DNA of 64,000 bases from DASPOJ01 sp049790315 (GTDB lineage Bacteria > Acidobacteriota > Terriglobia > Acidiferrales > UBA7541), in NCBI GenBank assembly GCA_049790315.1, contig JBAQYV010000200.1, positions 1-64,000 of the forward strand, given 5' to 3'. A program made the position numbers and the translations under genes. Positions 1 to 7,052 of this stretch are shown piece after piece (position 1 is the first letter of the stretch; every line of letters begins with the position of its first letter). The notes below the pieces were generated by a model, which searched no databases, was not told the DNA's origin, and saw only the letters and a program-made list of their open reading frames with translations.

Positions 1-1944
1 AAATGGGTCGCCTACACCATCGCCGCGCCCGACCTCGCCACCAATCGCGTCGTCACCCAGGTCTGGATCGCGCCAGCCGCTGGCGGCGATGCTCGCCAAG
101 TCACGCACGAAGGCGACAACTCGCGCGCGCAGTTTTCGCCCGATGGCACGCGCCTCGCAATTCTCTCCGATCGCGGTGGCGTCACTGAAATCTACGTCGT
201 GCCCGTGGCCGGCGGGGACGCGCAAAAACTTACGACCATTTCCACCGGCACCGACAACGAGCAGTGGTCGCCCGACGGTCGCTCGATCGCGTTCACCTCC
301 AACGTTTTTCCCGATTGCACCGATGACGCCTGCAATCTCTCGCGCATGCAAGCTCGCGGCGCGGACCCCGTGAAGGCGCGTGAATATGACGCGCTCCTAT
401 ATCGTCACTGGACGCACTGGCGCGACGGCACCCGTAGCCATCTATTTGTCGCCGATGCGCAAACCGGCCAAGCTCGCGATCTCACGCAAGGCGCCGATTA
501 CGACGTTCCTCCCGATGAGCGCGGCGATCCCACTGACATCGCCTGGTCGCCTGACAGCAAACAAATTTGTTTCACCGCTGTCACCGATCGCCCCGAAGCC
601 ACCAGCACCAATGGCGATTTGTTCACCGTTGATCTCGCCGGTGGCGCGGCTGCGGGCGCGGGCTCTGCCTGGAGCCCTCCCAAAATAAAAAGAATCACCA
701 CGAATCCCGGCTTCGATGGCCATCCCACATATTCGCCGGATGGCCGCAGCATCGCGTATCGCTCGCAGTCCACGCCCGGTTATGAGAGCGATCTTTTCCG
801 CTTGATGCTTTACGATCGCGCCTCCGGCATATCCACGCGCCTCGCCCCGCAGTTTGATCTTTGGGTGGACACGATTCTCTGGTCTCCCGACAGCAAGAAA
901 CTCTATTTCTGGGCGCAGCAGGAAGTTGACCAGCCTATTTTTGAACTCGACGCCGTCGCCGGCGCCACGCCCCGCGCAATCGTCAGCGGTTTCAATGACA
1001 ACGTCACGCTTTCCGCTGATGGCAGCACCTTCGCGATTCTGCGCTCGGCGCAGAACGCCCCCACCGAAGTTTTCGTCGCGCATAGCGATGGCTCCGATCT
1101 CCACCAAGTCAGCCGCGAAAATACGACGCTGCTCGCCCAACTCGATCTCGCTCAACCCGGAAATTTCTGGTTTGCGGGCGCCGGTGGCACTCGCGTTGAA
1201 GGAATGCTGATTCGTCCGCCGGCTTTCGATCCGTCGAAAAAATATCCGGTCGTGCTAGCGATTCACGGCGGTCCGCAGGCAGCGTGGGAAAACGCCTGGG
1301 AGAGCCAAGCCTATCGTTGGAATGCGCAACTTTTCTCCGCGCCTGGCTATGTCACAGTGCTCATCAATCCGCGCGGCTCATCCGGCTACGGACAAAAGTT
1401 TATCGATGAAATCCAGGACGATTGGGGCGGCAAACCCTACGAAGATTTGCTGAAGGGCCTCGACTACGTTCTCGCCACCTATCCGTTCACCGACAGCAGC
1501 CGCACCGCCGCCATAGGTGGTTCCTATGGCGGCTACATGGTCGATTGGATCGCCACGCACACGGGCCGCTTCAAGTGTTTGGTCAGCCACGCCGGTCCTT
1601 ACGACGAATTCAGCATGTATGGCTCGACCGAAGAGCTTTGGTTCGTCGAGCACGATTTAAAAGGCACGCCATGGACGAATCCGGCAAGCTACCAAAAGTG
1701 GTCGCCCAGCACTTACGCCGCGCAGTTGGGCAAATTCAAGACGCCCACGCTCGTCCTCGCCGGCGAGATGGATTTCCGCGTGCCCTACACGCAAGATCTT
1801 GAATTGTTCACCGCGCTCCAGCGGCAAAATGTTCCCTCGAAGCTGCTTCTGTTTCCCGACGAAGGCCACTGGATTCAGAAGCCGCTGAACAGCGAGCGCT
1901 GGAACAACACACTCGCGGAGTGGCTCGCGGCATATTTGAAGTAG
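1..1944 (+). CDS. S9 family (DPP/acylaminoacyl) peptidase, 5' truncated
   Basis: The frame is open from base 1, so the start lies outside the window; 647 codons are visible. The N-terminal two thirds read as a WD40-like beta-propeller with repeated 'SPDG/SPDSK' blades (TolB-like), which in S9 enzymes gates access to the active site. The C-terminal alpha/beta-hydrolase domain has the nucleophile motif GGSYGGYM (Ser codon 1522-1524), the acid in GEMDFRVP (Asp 1771-1773) and the His in DEGHW (1867-1869), so the triad is complete. Family members cleave short peptides from the N terminus or after proline and are usually periplasmic. The signal peptide cannot be judged here. Xylulokinase follows 64 nt downstream, possibly in the same transcript. 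Confidence 0.93.
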   Translation, partial: KWVAYTIAAPDLATNRVVTQVWIAPAAGGDARQVTHEGDNSRAQFSPDGTRLAILSDRGGVTEIYVVPVAGGDAQKLTTISTGTDNEQWSPDGRSIAFTSNVFPDCTDDACNLSRMQARGADPVKAREYDALLYRHWTHWRDGTRSHLFVADAQTGQARDLTQGADYDVPPDERGDPTDIAWSPDSKQICFTAVTDRPEATSTNGDLFTVDLAGGAAAGAGSAWSPPKIKRITTNPGFDGHPTYSPDGRSIAYRSQSTPGYESDLFRLMLYDRASGISTRLAPQFDLWVDTILWSPDSKKLYFWAQQEVDQPIFELDAVAGATPRAIVSGFNDNVTLSADGSTFAILRSAQNAPTEVFVAHSDGSDLHQVSRENTTLLAQLDLAQPGNFWFAGAGGTRVEGMLIRPPAFDPSKKYPVVLAIHGGPQAAWENAWESQAYRWNAQLFSAPGYVTVLINPRGSSGYGQKFIDEIQDDWGGKPYEDLLKGLDYVLATYPFTDSSRTAAIGGSYGGYMVDWIATHTGRFKCLVSHAGPYDEFSMYGSTEELWFVEHDLKGTPWTNPASYQKWSPSTYAAQLGKFKTPTLVLAGEMDFRVPYTQDLELFTALQRQNVPSKLLLFPDEGHWIQKPLNSERWNNTLAEWLAAYLK

Positions 1945-2008
1945 CCGCGCATGAAATGTGAAAACGATTTGAAGCGATTTAAAAAAGTTTGAACCAGGAG
2001 ACACGACA

Positions 2009-3523
2009 ATTCACGTCCTCGGCATTGACGTAGGCACCAGCGGCACACGCGCCCTCATCATCGACGCACAGGGCCGCATCATTGGCTCCGGTGTCGAGGA
2101 ACACCAGCCGTTCGCTTCGCCGCGCCCCGGTTGGGCCGAACAAGATCCGCGCGATTGGTGGCGCGCTTGCGGTCTCGCCGTCGGCCGCGCGCTCAAAGCC
2201 GCAGGCATTCGCGGCGACGCGATTTCCTGCGTCGGCTTCTCGGGACAAATGCACGGCGCGGTAATGCTGGATGAAGCCGGCGAAGTCGTGCGCCCCGCGC
2301 TCATCTGGTGCGACCAGCGCACCGAAAAACAATCTCGCGAACTCGATCGACTCTTCGGCCCTGGCCGCCTGATCGAGCTCACCCTTAATCCGCCGCTCAC
2401 AAATTTCACGCTCACCAAATTGCTCTGGGTTCGCGAAAACGAACCCGAAAATTGGAAGCGCGTGCGCCACATCATGCTTCCGAAAGATTACGTTCGCTTC
2501 CGTCTCACCGGCGAACGCGCGATCGATGTGGCTGACGCCTCCGGCACTTTGCTTCTCGATGTCGCGAATCGCAAATGGTCCGCCGAGGTGTTGAGCAAAA
2601 CAGGAATCGCGCAATCGATGCTTCCCACGCTGTACGAATCGCCCGATGTCTGCGGCAAAATTTCCGCCGCCGGAGCGGCCGCAACCGGATTGCCCGCCGG
2701 AATTCCCACGGTCGCGGGTGCGGGAGATCAAGCCGCTGGCGCCGTTGGCATGGGAATCGTTTGCCCTGGCGCGGTGAGCGCCACGATCGGTACTTCCGGT
2801 GTGGTGTTTGCCGCCACCGATCGTCCCGCGCTCGATCCGCGCGGCCGTATTCATACGTTCTGCCACGCGGTGCCGGGCCGCTGGCATGTAATGGGCGTCA
2901 CCCAATCCGCTGGCCTCTCGCTGCGTTGGTTCCGAGACCGTTTCGGCGCCGGCGCGCCAGGAGTCCAAGATGACGGCCGCGATCCGTATCAACGCCTCAG
3001 CGAGGAAGCCGCGACAGTTCCCGCGGGATCGGACGGTGCGTTCTGGGTTCCATACTTGATGGGTGAGCGCACGCCGCATCTCGATCCGAACGCGCGCGCC
3101 GCGCTGGTCGGCCTCACGGCATCGCACACGCGCGCTCATGTGATTCGCGCCATCCTCGAAGGCGTGGCTTACAGCCTGAAGGATACGTTCAGCATATTCG
3201 GCGAGCTTCACGTTCCTGTTGAGTGCGTGCGATTAGGCGGCGGCGGAGCGCGCGGCGATTTGTGGCGGCAGATTCAAGCGGACGTTTATGGTCACGAAGT
3301 GGAATTGGTCGAGGCTGAAGAAGGCGCGGCTTACGGCGCTGCAATCCTGGCGGGCGTCGGCGCTGGAACTTGGCGCTCCGTAGATGAAGCCTGCGACGCG
3401 GTAGTCCGCGTCGCGCATCGCGTTCGGCCCGATGCGAAAACTTCCGCGCTCATGCAAAAGTCGTACGAAACGTATTGCCGAATCTATCCGGCGTTGCGCG
3501 AAATTTTTCCGGCCGCGCATTAG
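2009..3523 (+). CDS. xylB: xylulokinase (FGGY kinase), apparent ATT start
   Basis: Phosphorylates D-xylulose with ATP to feed the pentose phosphate pathway. FGGY-family landmarks are the N-terminal phosphate-binding GIDVGTSGTRALIID, the substrate region GFSGQMHGAV, WCDQRT, GAGDQAAGAVG, and the C-terminal GGGGARGDLWRQI followed by EEGAAYGAA. The frame is open from 1973 (TGA at 1970-1972), but no ATG, GTG or TTG occurs in it before the ATG at 2249, which would delete the first ATP-binding segment. An ATT at 2009 lies 8 nt after a perfect AGGAG (1996-2000) and gives a normal 504-residue protein beginning at the conserved strand. I therefore place the start at ATT. A sequencing error in ATG is the alternative. 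It ends at the terminator shared with galM. Confidence 0.9.
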   Translation: MHVLGIDVGTSGTRALIIDAQGRIIGSGVEEHQPFASPRPGWAEQDPRDWWRACGLAVGRALKAAGIRGDAISCVGFSGQMHGAVMLDEAGEVVRPALIWCDQRTEKQSRELDRLFGPGRLIELTLNPPLTNFTLTKLLWVRENEPENWKRVRHIMLPKDYVRFRLTGERAIDVADASGTLLLDVANRKWSAEVLSKTGIAQSMLPTLYESPDVCGKISAAGAAATGLPAGIPTVAGAGDQAAGAVGMGIVCPGAVSATIGTSGVVFAATDRPALDPRGRIHTFCHAVPGRWHVMGVTQSAGLSLRWFRDRFGAGAPGVQDDGRDPYQRLSEEAATVPAGSDGAFWVPYLMGERTPHLDPNARAALVGLTASHTRAHVIRAILEGVAYSLKDTFSIFGELHVPVECVRLGGGGARGDLWRQIQADVYGHEVELVEAEEGAAYGAAILAGVGAGTWRSVDEACDAVVRVAHRVRPDAKTSALMQKSYETYCRIYPALREIFPAAH

Positions 3524-3539
3524 GTCCGGATGTGAAAAA

Positions 3540-3566
3540 TCCCACGCGCCACTTCGGCGCGTGGGA
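3540..3566. terminator. bidirectional intrinsic terminator between xylB and galM
   Basis: A perfect 11-bp stem (3540-3550 with 3556-3566) closes a 5-nt loop, ACTTC. It is flanked by GAAAAA on the left and by CATTTTCATTTC on the right, so either strand reads a GC-rich hairpin followed by a U-rich run. It sits between two convergent genes, as expected for a shared terminator. Confidence 0.8.
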
Positions 3567-3637
3567 CATTTTCATTTCGTCGCGGCCCGCGCTTCGCGGT
3601 TGACTGGTGGCGTTTTTCGCCGCACACGCTCCGCCGA

Positions 3638-4798
3638 TTATTTAGCGGAGAATTTGTACGTTGTCGATTCGTGGAACGTTTGGCCCGGGTGCAGAACGAC
3701 CGGCGGAAACTTCGGCTGGTTGATCGAGTCCGGGAAGTGTTGCGTTTCAAGCGCGAATGCGCCGTACTGTTTGTAGTGAATGCCGCGCTTCCCGTTCAAT
3801 GTGCCGTCGAGATAATTGCTCGTGTACAGCTGAATGCCGGGCTGCGTCGTCCAGACTTCCATCGTCCGGCCCGACGCGGGATCTTCGGCGCGCGCGGCAA
3901 GACGCATCGTGCCGGGAGTTCCGGTGACGACGTAGTTGATGTCGTATCCCTTGTGCGCTTGAACATCCGGATCGTTGATGCGCGATCCGATGGCCATGGG
4001 CTTCGTGAAATCGAACGCTGTTCTGGCGACGGGCAGAATTTCGCCGGTGGGAATCAAATTCGCGTTCACAGGCGTGTAGCTGTTGGCGTTCAGCATCAGG
4101 ATTTGTTTCAGCACGTCGCCGCTATCGGCGCCGGCCAGATTCCAATACGTGTGGTTGGTCAGATTGAGGATCGTATCTTTGTCCGTCGTCGCCGTGTAGT
4201 CGAGTTTCAATTCGTTGTCGTCGGTCAGCGTGTATTGCACCGCGACGTCGAGATCGCCCGGATAATTTTCTTCGCCGTCCGGACTGTGATAACTGAATTT
4301 CACCGACGCCGCGTGCGGCACTTCGACGGGCTCGGCTTTCCAAACTCTGCGATCGAAGCCAACGGTTCCGCCGTGAAGGGAATTGGGCGGATCGTTGATC
4401 GCGAGTTGATACGATTTTCCGTCGAGCGTGAACTTGCCGTTCGCGATGCGATTCGCGTAGCGGCCAACCGTAGCGCCGAAGTAGGGTTCTTTACCGGTGT
4501 AGCCGTCAAGGCTATCGAAGCCAAGCACGATGTCGCGCTTCAGTCCTTTGCGGTCCGGCATCCACACCTCGGTCAGCGTAGCGCCAAAGGTGATCACCTT
4601 GATCTCAGCGCCCTTCGCGTTCGTGAGCGTGAATTGTTGGATGGGTGTGCCGTCCGGAAGTTTTCCGTATTCGCTGGTTTCCACCGTGGCCCTCCTGGGA
4701 TTTCTCACTCTTGCCGTCGTCGCGTGCAGCGCCGTTGCTCCGGCGCCTGCCATTAAAAGGGCGAGAGTCAGACCTACAACCGCAGTTCGTGCTTTCAT
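3638..4798 (-). CDS. galM: aldose 1-epimerase (mutarotase), exported
   Basis: Interconverts alpha and beta anomers of aldohexoses. The 386-residue protein begins with a signal peptide (hydrophobic VVGLTLALLMAGAGATA, residues 7-23), so it probably acts outside the cytoplasm. Typical family sequence follows: TFGATLTEVWMPDRKG, LGFDSLDGY, the FGATVGRYANRIA block, SLHGG, NLTNHTYWNLAG (catalytic His region), a general-base region near HKGYDINYV, and ALETQHFPDSINQPKFP. The ATG at 4798 is preceded by GGAGGG at a 6-8 nt spacing, which supports this start. It converges on xylulokinase across the terminator at 3540-3566, consistent with a small sugar-use neighbourhood. Confidence 0.95.
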   Translation of the reverse strand: MKARTAVVGLTLALLMAGAGATALHATTARVRNPRRATVETSEYGKLPDGTPIQQFTLTNAKGAEIKVITFGATLTEVWMPDRKGLKRDIVLGFDSLDGYTGKEPYFGATVGRYANRIANGKFTLDGKSYQLAINDPPNSLHGGTVGFDRRVWKAEPVEVPHAASVKFSYHSPDGEENYPGDLDVAVQYTLTDDNELKLDYTATTDKDTILNLTNHTYWNLAGADSGDVLKQILMLNANSYTPVNANLIPTGEILPVARTAFDFTKPMAIGSRINDPDVQAHKGYDINYVVTGTPGTMRLAARAEDPASGRTMEVWTTQPGIQLYTSNYLDGTLNGKRGIHYKQYGAFALETQHFPDSINQPKFPPVVLHPGQTFHESTTYKFSAK

Positions 4799-5001
4799 CG
4801 TTCGCCCTCCGGGGAGCGTGTCACTCGAAGTCGCGTTGGTTACGCATGATTTGTATCACAGGTTCGGCCAAGACGCGATGCGGCTGTTGTGCGGTGCAAC
4901 CGCGGGCGCGCTTGTGGCGGTTGTTTCTCGCACGTTAGAATTACGAAAAGCGCCCGCACGGTCTGCTGCGAGCGTTTGCTGAAGTCCTGGAGACTGCGAT
5001 C

Positions 5002-6582
5002 ATGGCTGCTGCGGAATCACATGTGGGGCGTGGAGAATTCGTGAATGAGCGGCTGATCGATTTCTCGAAGCCCGAGAATCGCGCTGCGATTACGGCGGCG
5101 CTCGCGAAAGTCCGCGGAGAATTGGGGCGCGAGTATCCGCTTTGGATCGGCGGCGTCGCGGTTGAGACCAAAGAGAAACTGAATTCGATCGATCCTTCAA
5201 AGCCTTCGCGCGTTGTGGGGATTTTTTCCAAGGCTACTGTGGAGCTGGCGCGGCGCGCCGTGGATCAAGCGGCGCTGGAATTTGAAAAGTGGAAACGGGT
5301 GCCGGCGCGCGAAAGGGCTGAGATTATTTTTCGCGCGGTCGCTTTGCTGCGCGAAAGGAAATTTGAGTTTGAGGCCTGGCTCACTTTTGAGACGGGCAAG
5401 ACTTCGCCCGAAGCCGATGCGGATGTGGCGGAGCTGATCGATTTCTGCGATTTCTATGCGCGGGAGATGCTGCGATTTGAAGGCCCGCAGCCGGTTGTGC
5501 CGGTCGCGGGAGAGAAAAATAATCTCACCTATATTCCGCTGGGAGTGGGCGTGGCGATTCCGCCGTGGAATTTCGCGGCGGCGATTATGGGCGGGATGGC
5601 GGCCGCGGCGCTGGTGACGGGAAACACGGTTGTGTTGAAACCATCGAGCGATGCGCCAACGATCGCGTACAAATTTTGCGAATTGCTGCGCGAAGCGGGA
5701 TTGCCGGCGAACGCGCTGCAATTTTGTCCGGGGCCGGGCAGCACGATCGGCGACGCCCTGGTGCAACATCCTAAGACGCGATTTGTGGCGTTTACGGGAT
5801 CGAAGGAAGTTGGGCTGCATATTGGAGAGTTGGCGGCGAAGCCGCAGCCGGGGCAAATCTGGATCAAGCGCACTGTGCTCGAGATGGGTGGTAAGGACGC
5901 GATCATCGTGGATAGCGAGGCCGATCTGGATGCGGCGGTGGAAGGCGTGGCGGTTTCGGCATTTGGATATCAGGGGCAGAAATGCTCGGCTTGTTCGCGC
6001 GCGATCGTGGCCAGCGATATTTACGATGCGTTCCTTACGAAATTGACCGAGCGCGTGAAGAAAATTCGCGTGGGCGAGGCGGATGACGCCGCGAATTACA
6101 TGGGACCGGTGATCAATCAAGCGGCGATGAAAACGATTTTGGATTACATCGAAGTAGGAAAAAAAGAAGGGCGGCTGGTCGCTGGCGGCGGGCGCGCGGC
6201 GGGAGATGGATATTTCATCGAGCCGACGGTGATTGCGGATGTCGCGCCGAAATCGCGCATCGAGCAAGAGGAAATTTTCGGGCCGGTACTGGCGGTGATT
6301 CGCGCGCGGGATTTCGATCACGCGTTGGAGATTGCGAACGATACGGAGTTTGGGTTGACGGGCGCGGTGTATTCGCGCAATGCCGCGAAATTGGAGAAGG
6401 CGCGGGAGAACTTTCACGTGGGGAACCTTTATTTCAATCGGAAGTGCACGGGCGCGATGGTCGGCGGCCATCCTTTTGGCGGATTCAATATGTCGGGGAC
6501 GGATTCCAAGGCCGGCGGGCGCGATTATTTGTTGTTGTTTCTGCAGGCGAAGCTGGTCGCGGAGAAATTGCCGACGGCGTGA
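5002..6582 (+). CDS. pruA: L-glutamate gamma-semialdehyde (1-pyrroline-5-carboxylate) dehydrogenase
   Basis: Oxidises glutamate semialdehyde to glutamate with NAD+, the second step of proline catabolism. The 526 residues match the RocA/PruA group of the aldehyde dehydrogenase superfamily: cofactor-binding PPWNFAAAIMGG and TVVLKPSSDAP, FTGSKEVGL, the catalytic Glu in LEMGGKDAIIVD, the catalytic Cys in GYQGQKCSACSRAIV, and the C-terminal HPFGGFNMSGTDSKAGG. The gene starts at an ATG with GGAG about 9 nt upstream. There is no proline dehydrogenase next to it, so it is a stand-alone enzyme and not the bifunctional PutA. Upstream (4799-5001) is a short divergent promoter space with galM. Confidence 0.95.
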   Translation: MAAAESHVGRGEFVNERLIDFSKPENRAAITAALAKVRGELGREYPLWIGGVAVETKEKLNSIDPSKPSRVVGIFSKATVELARRAVDQAALEFEKWKRVPARERAEIIFRAVALLRERKFEFEAWLTFETGKTSPEADADVAELIDFCDFYAREMLRFEGPQPVVPVAGEKNNLTYIPLGVGVAIPPWNFAAAIMGGMAAAALVTGNTVVLKPSSDAPTIAYKFCELLREAGLPANALQFCPGPGSTIGDALVQHPKTRFVAFTGSKEVGLHIGELAAKPQPGQIWIKRTVLEMGGKDAIIVDSEADLDAAVEGVAVSAFGYQGQKCSACSRAIVASDIYDAFLTKLTERVKKIRVGEADDAANYMGPVINQAAMKTILDYIEVGKKEGRLVAGGGRAAGDGYFIEPTVIADVAPKSRIEQEEIFGPVLAVIRARDFDHALEIANDTEFGLTGAVYSRNAAKLEKARENFHVGNLYFNRKCTGAMVGGHPFGGFNMSGTDSKAGGRDYLLLFLQAKLVAEKLPTA

Positions 6583-6628
6583 ATCGCAGGCTCGACGCGA
6601 ATTTAATTTTCAGTATGGGAGATCTCGG

Positions 6629-6713
6629 AGAGGGATTCTTCGACTCCGACGCGGCTCGTCCGCGAGGACGCGGACGAGAGGGAAAAGAGCCGCCTCTCCG
6701 CTCAGAATGACGG
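6629..6713 (+). repeat. REP/MITE-like palindromic repeat, copy A
   Basis: About 85 nt beginning GAGAGGGATTCTTCGACT and ending CTCAGAATGACGG. Its inverted relative occurs at 54194-54288. The middle is self-complementary (GGCGGCTC near the left pairs with GAGCCGCC near the right, with GTCCGCG/CGCGGAC inside), so it can fold as a long hairpin. Sequences of this type are dispersed in intergenic regions of many genomes; no ORF or transposase is associated. Confidence 0.7.
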
Positions 6714-6940
6714 CGCTTGAATGGGCGTCGGCCGAGGACGTCGGGACGGTACGGCTGGGACTAGCACGAGCGGTGACATTTGAGTCAGGCGGCGAGCCAT
6801 TTTTAGCCGCGCTGCGTCTAAACCACACGAAACTCACGGCAACACGTCACACCAATACAGGCATCAACACGTAGGAATCGGCGGCCTAAGGGGAACATTC
6901 TTTGCGGATTTGGCGTCTGTACACGAGAAGAAGCGAAGAT

Positions 6941-6958
6941 GCCGGGCTGAAGCCCGGC
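6941..6958. repeat. short perfect hairpin, GCCGGGC-TGAA-GCCCGGC
   Basis: A 7-bp perfect stem with a TGAA loop, followed by GCTAC. It resembles short 'gggct-gaa-gccc' palindromes common between genes in Acidobacteriota-like genomes and the second motif of the 54344-54428 repeat. No T-run follows, so it is more likely a dispersed repeat than a terminator. Confidence 0.5.
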
Positions 6959-7052
6959 GCTACAAAAGCTCGCTGGCGGAAGATACCGGGTTCCCGGCTA
7001 AATTGGGACGACTTCCTTTCGGCAGTACAAAGGCGCGCTTAGGAGATTCCAG

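Larger units (their letters stand above)
6583..7052. other. 470-nt intergenic region with palindromic repeats
   Basis: No credible gene is seen between the P5C dehydrogenase stop and the ABC permease start. The stretch holds a REP-like palindromic element (6629-6713) and a short perfect hairpin (6941-6958). The permease GTG at 7053 has AGGAG at 7041-7045. Confidence 0.6.

Noticed and set aside
442..1155. Long antisense frame under the S9 peptidase
   Set aside because: It is the complement of a well-supported coding frame with strong GC codon bias; its translation has no domain and no ribosome site.
1979..3211. 410-codon minus-strand frame opposite xylulokinase
   Set aside because: Shadow frame: Arg/Ala/Gly-rich without motifs, fully inside the convincing xylulokinase gene.
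3671..4756. 361-codon plus-strand frame opposite aldose epimerase
   Set aside because: Antisense of a signal-peptide-bearing epimerase; composition is Arg/Val/Phe-rich with no recognisable fold.
5197..6471. 424-codon minus-strand frame opposite the P5C dehydrogenase
   Set aside because: Arg/His-rich shadow of a clear aldehyde dehydrogenase.
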